Assembly: GCA_018402585.1 (NCBI GenBank)
Contig: JAGYIO010000008.1
Coordinates: forward strand, 20,527-84,526
Length of the DNA: 64,000 nt
Direction: 5' to 3'
Source: Chthoniobacterales bacterium
Lineage (GTDB): Bacteria; Verrucomicrobiota; Verrucomicrobiia; Chthoniobacterales; JACTMZ01
The position numbers and the translations under genes are program-made. The notes under the pieces are model-generated. The model was not told where the DNA came from. It saw only the letters and a program-made list of their open reading frames with translations, and made no database searches. Each line of letters starts with the position of its first letter. The stretch's first letter is position 1. Of the stretch, positions 9,151 through 18,723 are shown piece after piece.

Positions 9151-10184
9151 AAACGGGGACCGACCCGGATCACGCTGATCCGTTCACGCGCGGCCGTGCC
9201 AAGGCCGAGCACTTCGGCCGAAGTTATCCAATGGACGTCTTTACCCAGCGGCGGCAAACCGCCTTTGCTCCGAAAGCGATCGAGCAGCTCAAGGCCCAGC
9301 GCATCGAGGGCCACTGGGTCGCGTGACGCATAAATCGCACCGTGGTGCACCTGATATTGCGGCTGGGGAAATGGACCGCCTCCATACTGCGGACGGAGCG
9401 CATCGAGGATGGTCAGCACGACTTTGCCGCCAATCCGCTCATCGGCGTAAATCTCGGGAAGGAACGGATCTCCGAAGTGGGGAGGACGGGCCAAGCGCCG
9501 CCAATTGTCCAGGTTGTCCAAGACCATCCCGGAAAGCGCGCCATTCACCCCGGAAGACAAGTGGTCGGTCAGGGCTGGCAAATGAACCACCTTGTCGACC
9601 GTGCCCAGCACGACGGAAAGATAGCTCTTGCTCGCGGTCTGTCCGCTGGAAGGAGACGGATTGAAATCGCGGTCGCCAATGATCAGCTGGCCCATGACCG
9701 CTGCCGTGACTCTCTGCTCGGGATCATAACCACCGACCCGGTCGGTCGCCACGACCTTGAAGCGTTGTCCCAGAACCCCGTAGCCGGCGCGCTTCATATC
9801 CTCCCACTCGCGGTCCCAAATGATGATCCGCGAAGGCGCGACCCCCGCCGCGACCAATCCCTCGGCCACCGCGGCCACCACCGCCGGGTGGGTCGAAGAA
9901 ACCGGGGCGCCGGAGGCCGAAACCTTCAGGCCGACCCGGTCCTGCGGCCGGACAAAGACGCGCCACGCCTCGCCGATTGTCTCACGGCCGGCGGCCGCCA
10001 TGACCAAGCTGTTCACCATGCTGCGCACGGCCGCAGCTTCAAACTTTCCCCCGTGGGTCTCCCGCGGGTCTTCGGCCAGAAAGACGGGGGCCGGACGCGG
10101 CAAGGGGGCCGGCAGGATCACTTCCTCGCCGCGCAATTCCGCCGCAGCAGCCAGCCCTGCAGCCATGAGAAAAAGAATTTTCAC
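9147..10184 (-). CDS. DUF362 domain protein, exported
   Basis: A 345-residue protein started at GTG 10184, because that GTG overlaps the upstream stop as GTGA and gives a signal peptide (VKILFLMAAGLAAAAELRG). It shows the DUF362 pattern: VGLKVSASGAP, STHPAVVAAVAEGL, IIIWDREWEDMKRAGY, HLPALTDHLSSGVNGALSG, and YASRDPVALDALGLELL near the C terminus. DUF362 proteins are often fused to ferredoxin domains; here there is no Fe-S cluster motif. The biochemical function of this subfamily is unknown. It is translationally coupled on both sides. Confidence 0.75.
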   Translation of the reverse strand: MKILFLMAAGLAAAAELRGEEVILPAPLPRPAPVFLAEDPRETHGGKFEAAAVRSMVNSLVMAAAGRETIGEAWRVFVRPQDRVGLKVSASGAPVSSTHPAVVAAVAEGLVAAGVAPSRIIIWDREWEDMKRAGYGVLGQRFKVVATDRVGGYDPEQRVTAAVMGQLIIGDRDFNPSPSSGQTASKSYLSVVLGTVDKVVHLPALTDHLSSGVNGALSGMVLDNLDNWRRLARPPHFGDPFLPEIYADERIGGKVVLTILDALRPQYGGGPFPQPQYQVHHGAIYASRDPVALDALGLELLDRFRSKGGLPPLGKDVHWITSAEVLGLGTAARERISVIRVGPRL

Positions 10185-11437
10185 CAGGCGACCACGGCCA
10201 TCGATCCTTGCGAAATGGCGGCCGCTTCTTCTTCCGTAATCCAGCGCTCCGCGTAGTCCGGGCCCCACGAGTCGGAGAGGGCGATTTCCCCGGTTTCCGC
10301 GTTGAAGCCACTGATGAGACAGACGTGGCCCTCGTCGGCACCGCGGGCCAGTTGACGGGCGGCACGACGCGCCCCCCGCAGCGATTCCTTCCATTGCCCC
10401 CAGTCGTCAACCTTAAGCCGTTCGCGCGTGCGCTGGTTGATCAATTGGTTGACCGGCCCGGATGTGTCGATCGCCCACAAAACCGGAACACCGGATTCGA
10501 TCCAGGAAGCGACCGTCGAGCCGGCCGGCCGGCCCGCAACCGTGACCACGCGGCGTCCGTGCCGCTGCGCGGCTTGACGGACGGCGGCAACCACACCGGC
10601 CACCGTTGTGCCTCCGCCCGGTCCGGTATTGGCGGCCATGGCGAGGAGATACATATCCGCGGGAATTCCGAGATGTCGGAGCATGCGCTCCATGGTGGCC
10701 GGAACGCAGAAGCCCTTCGGTCCCTGGTTCACCATGGGAATATCACGGATGACCACATCGCCATTCGGGCGGCGCTCGACCCGCTCCGCCAGCCGGGTCC
10801 GCAATTCCCGGTTTGTCACCCGCTCGGCGCGTGCGTTCTCTCCCACCACGGTCGGAGGCACGAGACGCAGGGCGACATACTCCTGGCGCACCGAGACGAG
10901 CTGCAGGGCGTGGCCCTGCCAATCGCGCCGCCGGCTCCGTTCCTGCAGCTGGCCGCCGGCGCCGGTTTTTTCCGCGGTGGCCGGACCAAGCAATGCCTCG
11001 AGCACCGCATCAAGCGCCTCGTCATCGGCCGCGATAGCCTGGCCGTAGTCGCGGAGGATTTTCGCCGCGGGGGGCGGTCGTTCACCCGGTACGGTGCGGC
11101 CGAATTGACCGACCGAATCGCCCTTGTTGGCAAAGATGATGTTGAGGGCCACCGGCTGACCCTCCCGCGCGGAGAGGGAGACCGAATGCGGACGACAACC
11201 GAAAAGGCGCGCGTCGTCCGGCGGATAAAGCCGGTAACTTGCGTCAGCGGGGGTGCGCGATTCGACCGGCAGACCCAAACGCTCCGCCACGGCCCCGGCT
11301 TCTTCGTCCCATAACGTTCCGGCTGCGGGAAAAAGCGGGACGCCAGCCGCTCTGTTCAGCTGGTCGGCCGAAGGTGGTTCGGCCTGCGCGGGCAGGAGGC
11401 TGGCGAGCAGCGCGCCGATCAGGCCGGCACATCTCAT
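10181..11437 (-). CDS. C39-like/papain-fold cysteine peptidase domain protein
   Basis: A 418-residue protein with a signal peptide (MRCAGLIGALLASLLPAQA). Residues from about 245 onward form a cysteine-peptidase-like domain: IPMVNQGPKGFCVPATMERM (probable nucleophile Cys), GHVCLISGFNAETGEI (His) and LSDSWGPDYAERWI (Asp/Asn position). This fits peptidase C39-like proteins, which cut Gly-Gly leaders or act on cell-wall or exported peptides. The N-terminal 240 residues match nothing I recognise. ATGA overlap with the YhaM-like gene upstream and GTGA overlap with DUF362 downstream. Whether it is an active protease is not proven. Confidence 0.7.
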   Translation of the reverse strand: MRCAGLIGALLASLLPAQAEPPSADQLNRAAGVPLFPAAGTLWDEEAGAVAERLGLPVESRTPADASYRLYPPDDARLFGCRPHSVSLSAREGQPVALNIIFANKGDSVGQFGRTVPGERPPPAAKILRDYGQAIAADDEALDAVLEALLGPATAEKTGAGGQLQERSRRRDWQGHALQLVSVRQEYVALRLVPPTVVGENARAERVTNRELRTRLAERVERRPNGDVVIRDIPMVNQGPKGFCVPATMERMLRHLGIPADMYLLAMAANTGPGGGTTVAGVVAAVRQAAQRHGRRVVTVAGRPAGSTVASWIESGVPVLWAIDTSGPVNQLINQRTRERLKVDDWGQWKESLRGARRAARQLARGADEGHVCLISGFNAETGEIALSDSWGPDYAERWITEEEAAAISQGSMAVVAW

Positions 11438-12456
11438 ACCCCGGCCGCGGGCCCCAGTGGCGCGACAAGGCGGACATTGAGGGGCTTGACCTTGTCATAA
11501 ATGCGTGCCGCCACGGTCGGTCCGCCTTCGTAGCCGCGGGAGAGCATCTCGAGCTTGGCGTCGAGGTTGTCGATGTAATGCAGCGCAATGGCTTCGGGGG
11601 TCTTGGGTTGCACCGGCGAACCGAAGGCCAGTTCACCGTGGTGCGCAGCGACGAGGTGCAACAAATGCAGGCGCACGTCCTCGTTGTCCGGTTGGAGATT
11701 TTTCCACTCGTCGAGGGGGAGTGTCTTCCACAAGGAATTGACCAGTTCGATCCCGATATTGATGTGACCGAGCAACTCTCCCCGTTCGTCGAACGGCATG
11801 GCGAAACCGCCTTCCTCGATGCAGTTTTCCCAGAGCTTGCCGCAATCATGAAAGAGCACCCCCGATTGCAGCAGGTCGCGGTGCAGGGACGGGTTGGCGG
11901 CACAAATGGCCTCCGCGTAACGCATCATTTGCGCCACATGCTCGACCAGTCCGCCGCGCCGCGCGTGGTGGAAAAAGCGGGCGGCCGCGCTGCGGCGGAA
12001 GCGCGGGCCGAATTTTTCGAGGAAGGCTTGACCCAACCCTTTGAGCCTCGGGTCCCGCAGCGCCGCGACGGCCGACTCGAGGAACTTATAATCCTCTTCC
12101 TGCCGGGCCCGCAGGTCGGCCGGACCAGCGAGGAACTCCTCTTGCTCCGCAACGGTCAGCGGCGCGAAACTCCAACCCTTGGCTTCGAGACCGAATTGCG
12201 CATGCACCACAAATTCGCCTTCCAGCTTGAGGCAGGCGCCGGTCGCCAACTCCCGCGCCGCGCTGAATTGCCCGTTGTCCGACCAGACCCGGAGGACAAA
12301 ACGATCACGCGCATCGACCAATTGCACTTCGAGGAACGGCTTGCCGTCCTTGGAGGCTTTTTCCGTCACCGTCTCGACCAGGACGGGCAAGACAGCCCGG
12401 GCGCGCCCTGCACGGGCGGCCAGGCGGAGCGAAGCGATGTCGGTCAAGTCGGACAT
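11434..12456 (-). CDS. HD-domain 3'-5' exoribonuclease-like protein (YhaM type)
   Basis: A 340-residue protein using ATG 12456; a GTG at 12462, right after the dnaJ stop, is an alternative. The N-terminal ~100 residues look like an OB-fold (LEVQLVDARDRFVLRVWSDN), followed by an HD phosphohydrolase domain: GLVEHVAQMMRYAEAI, GVLFHDCGKLWEN (the HD pair), GHINIGIELV, and LHLVAAHHGELAFGSP. OB plus HD in this order is the architecture of YhaM/CBF1, Mn-dependent 3'-5' exonucleases acting on RNA and single-stranded DNA. It lies in a coupled chain between dnaJ and the C39-like gene. Confidence 0.82.
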   Translation of the reverse strand: MSDLTDIASLRLAARAGRARAVLPVLVETVTEKASKDGKPFLEVQLVDARDRFVLRVWSDNGQFSAARELATGACLKLEGEFVVHAQFGLEAKGWSFAPLTVAEQEEFLAGPADLRARQEEDYKFLESAVAALRDPRLKGLGQAFLEKFGPRFRRSAAARFFHHARRGGLVEHVAQMMRYAEAICAANPSLHRDLLQSGVLFHDCGKLWENCIEEGGFAMPFDERGELLGHINIGIELVNSLWKTLPLDEWKNLQPDNEDVRLHLLHLVAAHHGELAFGSPVQPKTPEAIALHYIDNLDAKLEMLSRGYEGGPTVAARIYDKVKPLNVRLVAPLGPAAGV

Positions 12457-12462
12457 TGTCAC

Positions 12463-13419
12463 TCAGGCTTTGGCCAGGGCTTCCCAGGCGGCACGCTGCG
12501 CGTCGGACAACACCGCGGGCAATTCCACGTCGACGACGGCAAAGAAATCCCCGCGCGTGCCGCCGCGTTGCGGCATGCCCCGGCTCGGGATGCGGAACTT
12601 GCGGCCATTCTGGGTGAGGGGCGGAATCTTCAACTTGGCCCGTCCGTCCAAGGTGGGAATCATGACCTCGCCCCCGAGCACGACCTGGGCAACGGGCAAT
12701 TCGACTTCGTGAATGATGTCCGCTCCCTCCACCGTGAATTCCGGATGACGTTCGAAGCGCACGCGCAGGTAGAGATCGCCGGCCGGACCGCCCCCACTGC
12801 CCTCGCCACCGATGCCGGCCAGGCGGATGCGCTGCCCTTCGGCCACTCCCTTCGGGATTTTCACGGTGTAGGTCTCGACTTTGCCGGAACGACCGCGGGT
12901 GAAGGAAATTTGCCGGGTCGATCCATGCAAGGCTTCCTCCAACGTGACCATGATGTCGGCCTCCGCATCCTGCCCGCGCAGCGCGGCATCCCCGCCGGGA
13001 AAGGCGCTGCCACGGCGGCCCCCGCGCGCTTGGCGTCCGAAAAATGCCTCGAAGAAATCGCTGAACCCCGTGCCGCCGAATTGGAATTCCTCCTCGCCCG
13101 CGCCGGCGCCATAGCCGCCATAGCCGCCAGGGAAACCGCCGCCGCCCGGAGGCGGACGGAAACCGCCGCCGGGTTGCTGCCAATTCGGGCCGAGCTCGTC
13201 GTATTTTTTGCGCTTCTCCGTATCGCTGAGCACCTCGTAAGCCTCGTTGATCTCTTTAAACTTTTCCTCGGCCGTTTTTTTGTCCTTGGCCAGATCGGGA
13301 TGGTGCTGGCGGGCCAGCTTGCGGAAGGCCTTTTTGATTTCCTCAGCCGTGGCCGTTTTGGCCACCCCGATGGTTTTGTAGTAGTCGCGGAATTCCACAG
13401 GCAGAAAAATTTCCTCCAA
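12463..13419 (-). CDS. DnaJ-type co-chaperone, CbpA-like (no zinc finger)
   Basis: A 318-residue protein. The J domain (residues about 12-75) contains the essential HPD tripeptide in [11 protein letters not shown] and the following [14 protein letters not shown] Gly/Pro/Phe-rich linker ([20 protein letters not shown]) leads to two C-terminal substrate-binding domains ([42 protein letters not shown]). The CxxCxGxG zinc-binding repeats of true DnaJ are absent, so it is the CbpA class, which stimulates DnaK ATPase activity. It heads a minus-strand chain and is divergent from serS (81-bp gap). Confidence 0.9.
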   Translation of the reverse strand: MEEIFLPVEFRDYYKTIGVAKTATAEEIKKAFRKLARQHHPDLAKDKKTAEEKFKEINEAYEVLSDTEKRKKYDELGPNWQQPGGGFRPPPGGGGFPGGYGGYGAGAGEEEFQFGGTGFSDFFEAFFGRQARGGRRGSAFPGGDAALRGQDAEADIMVTLEEALHGSTRQISFTRGRSGKVETYTVKIPKGVAEGQRIRLAGIGGEGSGGGPAGDLYLRVRFERHPEFTVEGADIIHEVELPVAQVVLGGEVMIPTLDGRAKLKIPPLTQNGRKFRIPSRGMPQRGGTRGDFFAVVDVELPAVLSDAQRAAWEALAKA

Positions 13420-13500
13420 CTATAGGTTCCCTTTCCCTCACCCGGCGAACAGATTCCGCCGCTTGGCGGAGGAAGGCCGCCGCGCTACGCTGCCCCGACC

Positions 13501-14769
13501 ATGTTGGATATCCGCCGCCTCCGGGAAACCCCGGAAACCGTCAAAGCCCTCCTCGCCCGGCGCGGTCCGGGCCTCGAAACCCTGGTCGACGCAGTGCTCG
13601 CCACCGACCTCGAACGCCGCACCAACGAGACCCGCTGGCAGCATCTGCAATCCGGGCGCAAACAGCTGAGCAAAGAGATCGGCGCCCTTCGCGCGAAAAA
13701 GGAGGAGAGCACGGCCCTCGAGGCCGAATCGAAAAAGATGGGCGCGGAAATGGAGGCCCTGCAACTCGCCTCGACCGCGGCCGAGGAAAAACAACGCGAA
13801 TTGCTTCTTTCCCTCCCCAACCTGCCGCATGACGAAATCCCGCCGGGCCACGACGCCGCGGCCAACCCCGTCCTCCGCACCTGGGGTGCTCCGCCCGACA
13901 TCGCCGACCCGCAGGACCACATGGCGATCGGCACGCGGCTCGGGCTCTTCGATCTGGAGCGTGCGGCAAAAATCAGCGGGAGCGGATTCATTTGCTACAC
14001 CGGGCCAGGCGCGCGGCTCGAACGGGCCCTCCTTTCCTTCCTCCTCGACCTGCACACCCGCGACCACGGCTACACCGAAATGAGTCCGCCCCTGCTCGTC
14101 AATCGCGCGACCATGACCGGCACGGGACAATTGCCCAAGTTCGAGGCGGATCTCTTCGCGGTGACCGCCGGCGACCTCTTCCTCATTCCCACGGCCGAAG
14201 TCCCGGTGACAAATTTCCACCGCGGAGAAATCCTCCCCGCAGAAAAACTCCCGCTGAAATACGCGGCCTACACCCCCTGCTTCCGCCGCGAGGCCGGCTC
14301 GACCGGCCGCGAGACGCGCGGCCTCATCCGCCTGCACCAGTTCGACAAAGTCGAGCTGGTCAAAATCACCTTGCCGGAACAGGCCGCGGCCGAACTCGAG
14401 TCCCTCACGGCCGACGCCGAACGCGTCCTGCAATTGCTCGGACTCCCCTACCGCGTGATCGAGCTGTGCGGCGGCGACCTCGGGTTCAGTGCGCTCCGCA
14501 CCTATGACATCGAGGTCTGGGCCCCCGGCCACCGCGGCTGGCTCGAGGTTTCCAGTTGCTCGGGATTCGGCGACTACCAGGCCCGCCGCATGGGCCTGCG
14601 TTACAAAGGGGCGGACGGCAAAAACCATTTCTGCCACACCCTGAACGGTTCCGGCACCGCGCTGGCCCGGCTTTACGTCGCGCTGCTCGAGAACGGTCAG
14701 CAACCCGACGGCTCCGTGCACCTTCCGGAAATTCTCCACCCTTATTTCGGCGCGGCAAAACTTTCCTGA
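13501..14769 (+). CDS. serS: Seryl-tRNA synthetase
   Basis: A 422-residue class II aminoacyl-tRNA synthetase. The N-terminal ~110 residues form the tRNA-binding coiled-coil arm (alternating Glu/Lys/Arg around QSGRKQLSKEIGALRAKKEE). Catalytic motifs follow: motif 2 as CFRREAGSTGRETRGLIR, and motif 3 as LNGSGTALARLYVALLENGQ. It charges tRNA-Ser (and tRNA-Sec where present) in the cytosol. Length is typical. A small 6-bp stem (TCCGCC gctt GGCGGA, 13455-13470) lies in its leader, without evidence for a T-box. tilS starts 3 nt after its stop. Confidence 0.97.
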   Translation: MLDIRRLRETPETVKALLARRGPGLETLVDAVLATDLERRTNETRWQHLQSGRKQLSKEIGALRAKKEESTALEAESKKMGAEMEALQLASTAAEEKQRELLLSLPNLPHDEIPPGHDAAANPVLRTWGAPPDIADPQDHMAIGTRLGLFDLERAAKISGSGFICYTGPGARLERALLSFLLDLHTRDHGYTEMSPPLLVNRATMTGTGQLPKFEADLFAVTAGDLFLIPTAEVPVTNFHRGEILPAEKLPLKYAAYTPCFRREAGSTGRETRGLIRLHQFDKVELVKITLPEQAAAELESLTADAERVLQLLGLPYRVIELCGGDLGFSALRTYDIEVWAPGHRGWLEVSSCSGFGDYQARRMGLRYKGADGKNHFCHTLNGSGTALARLYVALLENGQQPDGSVHLPEILHPYFGAAKLS

Positions 14770-14772
14770 CCC

Positions 14773-15750
14773 GTGAAAAAAGCGGCCGAACTCCTGCCGC
14801 GCTTCCTCCGCCGGATCGGAACGGTCCCTCCCGCACAGTGCGCCTTGGTCGGTGTCTCCGGAGGCATCGACTCGGTCGTCCTCCTCGACCTTTTGCAGCG
14901 GGCCGGTTTCCCTCAACTCGTCGTGGCCCACTTCCACCACGGTCTGCGCGGGAAAGCCGCCGACCGCGATGAGCAATTTGTGCGCGAACTGGCCGCTTCG
15001 GCCGGCGCCCGGTTCGTCTGCCGCCGCGGCCAGACCCGCGCGCGGGCCGCGCGGAAGAAAGAATCACTGGAGGAAGCCGCCCGGGAATTACGGCGGAACT
15101 TCTTCGCCCGGGCGGCGACCCAACACGGGGCCTGTACGGTTTTCCTCGGTCACCAAGCCGGCGACGCCGCGGAAACCCTCCTCTTTCACCTCGCCCGGGG
15201 GGCCGGACGCCGCGGGCTGGGCAGTCTGCAGGGGGAGGCACCGTTGGAAAAAAGCCCGGCAATCATCGTGCGTCCTTTGCTCGGCTTCACCCGGGCCGAA
15301 ATCACGGCCTATGCCCGCGCACGCCAACTCACCTGGCGCGAGGACAACTCAAACACCTCGCGGGCCTTCACCCGCAATCGCCTGCGCCACGACGTCCTGC
15401 CCGCCCTGGCCCGGGCCGTGGGTTTCGACCCCGTACCCGCCCTGGCCCGCAGTGCGGAAATTTTCGCCGCGGAGGAAACGTGGATGGAAAGCCTCGTCGG
15501 GCCCGAGGCGGAGAGCAGGCAACTCGACCTCCGCACCTTGCGGGGTAAACCGCTTGCCGAGCAGCGCCGCCTGCTCCGCACCTGGCTGGGCGCCCGCACC
15601 GCGACCAGCGTGGATTTCGCCACCATCGAGGCCGCCCGCCAGCTGGCGCTTTCCGGGGGCCCGCCGGCCAAACTCAATCTGCCGCGCGGGCACCACCTGC
15701 GCCGGCGGGCCGGAAAGTTGTTCGTCCAGGGGGCGAAGGGACCGAAATGA
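14773..15750 (+). CDS. tilS: tRNA(Ile)-lysidine synthase
   Basis: A 325-residue protein from GTG 14773. The PP-loop ATP pyrophosphatase motif GVSGGIDSVVLLDLL (SGGxDS) is near residue 30, followed by AHFHHGLRGKAADRDEQFV, the LRG/AD signature of TilS, and NRLRHDVLPAL further on. TilS converts the wobble C34 of tRNA-Ile2 to lysidine so that it reads AUA. It is shorter than E. coli TilS (about 430) because the C-terminal TilS_C domain is missing or reduced, as in several other phyla. Likely co-transcribed with serS. Confidence 0.9.
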   Translation: MKKAAELLPRFLRRIGTVPPAQCALVGVSGGIDSVVLLDLLQRAGFPQLVVAHFHHGLRGKAADRDEQFVRELAASAGARFVCRRGQTRARAARKKESLEEAARELRRNFFARAATQHGACTVFLGHQAGDAAETLLFHLARGAGRRGLGSLQGEAPLEKSPAIIVRPLLGFTRAEITAYARARQLTWREDNSNTSRAFTRNRLRHDVLPALARAVGFDPVPALARSAEIFAAEETWMESLVGPEAESRQLDLRTLRGKPLAEQRRLLRTWLGARTATSVDFATIEAARQLALSGGPPAKLNLPRGHHLRRRAGKLFVQGAKGPK

Positions 15751-15753
15751 CAA

Positions 15754-15783
15754 GCGCCACGGCAGGTAAACCCACCGTGGCGC
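15754..15783 (+). terminator. Stem-loop just after tilS
   Basis: A perfect 9-bp inverted repeat (GCGCCACGG ... CCGTGGCGC, 12-nt loop) begins 4 nt after the tilS stop. It has no following T-tract, so it could be a U-less terminator or an mRNA 3'-end stabiliser. The rest of the 342-bp gap to the histidine kinase gene has a second hairpin (next entry) and no coding signal. Confidence 0.5.
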
Positions 15784-15846
15784 CGCTCACTACGCCAACA
15801 GACCGGGCATTTCGCCCTCACGGGTGCCCGATACACATCTGCGTTC

Positions 15847-15864
15847 GTCGGGCTTGCGCCCGAC
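15847..15864 (+). other. Perfect 7-bp stem-loop in the tilS-lytS intergenic region
   Basis: GTCGGGC ttgc GCCCGAC is a perfect 7-bp stem with a 4-nt loop. No T-run follows on either strand. Role unknown; possibly a second transcription end or leader structure for the downstream kinase gene. A weak promoter-like pair TTGACG (16018) and AAATAT (16042) lies downstream of it, but I do not regard that as strong evidence. Confidence 0.35.
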
Positions 15865-16092
15865 AACCAACAAAGAACCAGCCAAGCACCCGCCTGACCG
15901 CCCCTATTTTGCCGCGCCAAATCGGGGGACGGGACCACGGCGGGACGAACGGCAGGGGAAATGTGATGAGTGGTCGCTGTGCCTTGTTAAGTTCTTATTC
16001 CAAAGGTCTTAACTCAATTGACGATTCGGGACGCGGGGAGCAAATATCATTGGCCATTGACCATCCCCCCGTAGTTTTGGTCTGACCAACCT

Positions 16093-17901
16093 GTGCAATC
16101 AACCCCGGCAACCTGGCTCGCGGCAGCGGACCCACTTCACGACCTCCAGCGGCCGCAGGTCTGGGTGCACTTGGTCTTCACCACCCTGACCTGTTTGATT
16201 GCCGGCTTTGCCGGGATCATCTTCACCCGCGATGAGGTTTTTTTTAGCCCGTTCTGGCCGCTCTCCGGGGTGGCGGCCGGATGCGTCCTCTTGGGCGGAC
16301 CCTGGATGGCGCTTGGCGTTTACGCGGGGCTCGTCTTGCACAACGCCCTGTGGGGACTGCCGGCCTTGCTCACTTGGGCCGGACCGGTCGGTCTTGCTTT
16401 GGAGTCATTGGCCGCTTACGCCATTGCGTCTTTTTTTCTCGGGCCGCGCCCGCGCTTGACCGACCTGCGCGGGTGCCTTGTCTTTCTGCTCGCCCTTCCG
16501 TGGTTACCCGCTGCGCTCAATGGGCTCTACGCCTCCGGCTTGATCTTCCGCGACGAAACCATCCTCGGGCCGCAGTTCGGTCGCGAATTGACCACCTTTA
16601 TTCTGGCCAACGGCAGCGGCCTCGCCCTCCTCGCGCCCGCCTTCGCGGTTTGGACCCAGGCTCCCGATCCCGCCTGGTGGCGCCGCCTCCTGATTCTCGG
16701 GCCGCTCTGCCTCGGCACGGCCTGGCTGGTCTTTTTCACCCCATGGGGTCTGCCGCTTTACCTTCTTTTCCTCCCGCTGCTCGCGGCCGCCGTGGTGCTC
16801 GGGCTACGGGGCGCGGCCCCGCTCATCAGTCTGGTCTCGCTTTTCTTCGCATTTTCCATCCTGCACAATCTCGGTCCTTTCCTTGGCGCGGCCCACGGGT
16901 CCGGGGTTTACGCAGCGATGTATCTCTTCCTCGGCGTCACCTCGTTTTGCATTTTGGGCATCGCGGCGATTGTCGATCACTACCGCCGCCGGCTCGACCT
17001 GGCCGCGCGCGGCGCGGCCAGTGCCGGGCTCATCGTCTGGGAATGGGACGGCGCCGCTGGTCTGCGTTTCGACCGTATCGGCCAACAGTGCCTCCTCGCC
17101 GCGGGGCCCGTCTCGCCGCTCGCCCCGGAAACCCTGTTCCACCCGGAGAAAGACCGCGGCACGCGCGAGACGAAAATCGACGGACGGCCCGTCTTGTCTT
17201 TCTGGGAAGTCTCGCGGCGACTGCCTTCCGGCCAAGCCGATGCGGCGAGCGGTCTCATTCTCGACCTTTCCGAACGCCTCTCGCTCGAACAAGCGCAGCG
17301 CCAAGCGTGGCAGTCGGACCTCGAATTGCGCAATCTGCGGGCCAGCCTCGCCCCGCACCTGCTCTTCAATTGCCTCGCCGCAGTCCGCGGCATCGTGCGC
17401 TCCGATCCCGAGCGCGCCCGCGCCTTCATCGACCACCTCGCGCGCTTCCTGCGCGATAGCACCAATGCGCAATCTCGCGAGACCATCCCCCTGCGCGACG
17501 AATGGCAACTCTGCGAAGATTTTCTCGCCCTTCAAGCTATGCGCTTCGAACGCGAACTGCCCCGGTTGGTCGAAATCGAAGGCGCGGCCTATCATGCCCG
17601 CCTCCCCCCCATGATCCTCCTCAACCTGGTGGAAAACGCGGTCAAACACGGCGAAGTCAACCAACGCCACCCGCTCCTTGTTTCCGCGCGCCTTAAAGGC
17701 GGACGCCTTGATGCTTTGGTCCGGAGTCATGGCGCGCTCGGACCCCAACCCTCCGACCGCCCGGGCGGCCTCGGTATGGCGCGCGCACGGTTGCTCGCCG
17801 TCTACGGTGCCGCGGCCTCGCTCGAGATTTCGGGAGCCGGCGGCGAAGTCACCGCCTCCCTGCACCTGCCTGCGGAGCCTCCGCCCGACCGGAACCGTTG
17901 A
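16093..17901 (+). CDS. LytS-family sensor histidine kinase with MASE1-like membrane domain
   Basis: A 602-residue protein starting at GTG 16093. The first ~300 residues contain about eight to ten transmembrane segments (FFSPFWPLSGVAAGCVLLGG, TFILANGSGLALLAPAFAVW), resembling a MASE1-type sensor domain. A linker precedes a His_kinase domain: ASLAPHLLFNCLAAVRGIVR, whose His corresponds to the phosphorylated His of the LytS/NatK family, and ILLNLVENAVKHGEV, the N-box of the GHKL ATPase. It would autophosphorylate in response to a membrane or intracellular cue. Its partner regulator starts 3 nt after its stop. Signal unknown. Confidence 0.85.
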   Translation: MQSTPATWLAAADPLHDLQRPQVWVHLVFTTLTCLIAGFAGIIFTRDEVFFSPFWPLSGVAAGCVLLGGPWMALGVYAGLVLHNALWGLPALLTWAGPVGLALESLAAYAIASFFLGPRPRLTDLRGCLVFLLALPWLPAALNGLYASGLIFRDETILGPQFGRELTTFILANGSGLALLAPAFAVWTQAPDPAWWRRLLILGPLCLGTAWLVFFTPWGLPLYLLFLPLLAAAVVLGLRGAAPLISLVSLFFAFSILHNLGPFLGAAHGSGVYAAMYLFLGVTSFCILGIAAIVDHYRRRLDLAARGAASAGLIVWEWDGAAGLRFDRIGQQCLLAAGPVSPLAPETLFHPEKDRGTRETKIDGRPVLSFWEVSRRLPSGQADAASGLILDLSERLSLEQAQRQAWQSDLELRNLRASLAPHLLFNCLAAVRGIVRSDPERARAFIDHLARFLRDSTNAQSRETIPLRDEWQLCEDFLALQAMRFERELPRLVEIEGAAYHARLPPMILLNLVENAVKHGEVNQRHPLLVSARLKGGRLDALVRSHGALGPQPSDRPGGLGMARARLLAVYGAAASLEISGAGGEVTASLHLPAEPPPDRNR

Positions 17902-17903
17902 CC

Positions 17904-18635
17904 ATGAAAACGCTCACCGCCCTCATCGTCGACGACGAACCCGCGGCCCGCCGCGACCTGCTCGAGGTGCTCGCCTCTATCGGGCAGGTCGACGTCGTGG
18001 CGCAAGCTTCTGATGCCGCTGCGGCGCAACTGCTCGCGCGCCGCCATCGGCCGAACCTCGTCTTCTTGGATATCCAGCTGCCGGGAGCCAACGGATTTGC
18101 CGCCTTGGAGGGGATCGATGCCTCGCGCAGTTGCGTCATTTTCACCACGGCTTACGCGCAATTTGCCCTCCGCGCCTTCGAAGTCGGGGCCACGGACTAC
18201 CTGCTCAAACCGGTCGAGGAGGAGCGTTGCCGGCGGGCCATCGAACGGGCCCGGGAAATCCTCCAACGGGCCCAAGGCGAGACCCCAAGCGGCACGTTGG
18301 AAATCGAGGAACGGGGACGCCACGTGCGCGTGGCCATGGATTCCGTCCGCCTGCTCAAGGCGGAGGGCAACTACCTTGAAGTCGTCCATGACCAGGGCCG
18401 CGGGCTGGTCCGCCGCACCCTCGAAGGTCTGCTCGCCGATCTGCCGGCGGGCCAGTTGGTCCGCCTCAACCGCCACCAAGCGGTGGACCCGTCCACGGTG
18501 CAAGCCTGGAGCGGCAGCGGACAGCGCGGTCTCCGCCTTGTCCTGCGGGACGGCACCGAATTGTCCGTCTCGCGCCGCCGCAGCACCGAGGTCGTAAACC
18601 GGATCCGCCGGACCGCCACGATGCGGGTCAAGTAG
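17904..18635 (+). CDS. LytR/AlgR-family response regulator (LytTR DNA-binding)
   Basis: A 243-residue protein from ATG 17904 (MKTLTALIVDDEP). The receiver domain has the acidic pair VDDE, the phosphoacceptor Asp in LVFLDIQLPG, Thr in FTTAYAQFA and Lys in YLLKPVEE. The C-terminal ~100 residues are a LytTR domain (DSVRLLKAEGNYLEVV, LVRLNRHQAVDP). LytTR regulators bind direct repeats and frequently control extracellular polysaccharide, autolysis or competence. Paired with the LytS-type kinase immediately upstream, so a cognate two-component system is very likely. Confidence 0.92.
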   Translation: MKTLTALIVDDEPAARRDLLEVLASIGQVDVVAQASDAAAAQLLARRHRPNLVFLDIQLPGANGFAALEGIDASRSCVIFTTAYAQFALRAFEVGATDYLLKPVEEERCRRAIERAREILQRAQGETPSGTLEIEERGRHVRVAMDSVRLLKAEGNYLEVVHDQGRGLVRRTLEGLLADLPAGQLVRLNRHQAVDPSTVQAWSGSGQRGLRLVLRDGTELSVSRRRSTEVVNRIRRTATMRVK

Positions 18636-18723
18636 AGAGGTTATTCTTGCCGCCCGCCGCCGCTTGGTGACAATCGTTCCGGTTTGCGGCGCGGGTCAGG
18701 AGCCTTCGTCCCGACCAATCATT

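Noticed and set aside
13455-13470. T-box leader for serS
   Set aside because: Only a 6-bp hairpin is present; no T-box consensus or specifier loop can be seen.
15747-16085. 112-residue ORF between tilS and the sensor kinase
   Set aside because: No start signal or protein-like composition; the region carries two hairpins and is probably noncoding.
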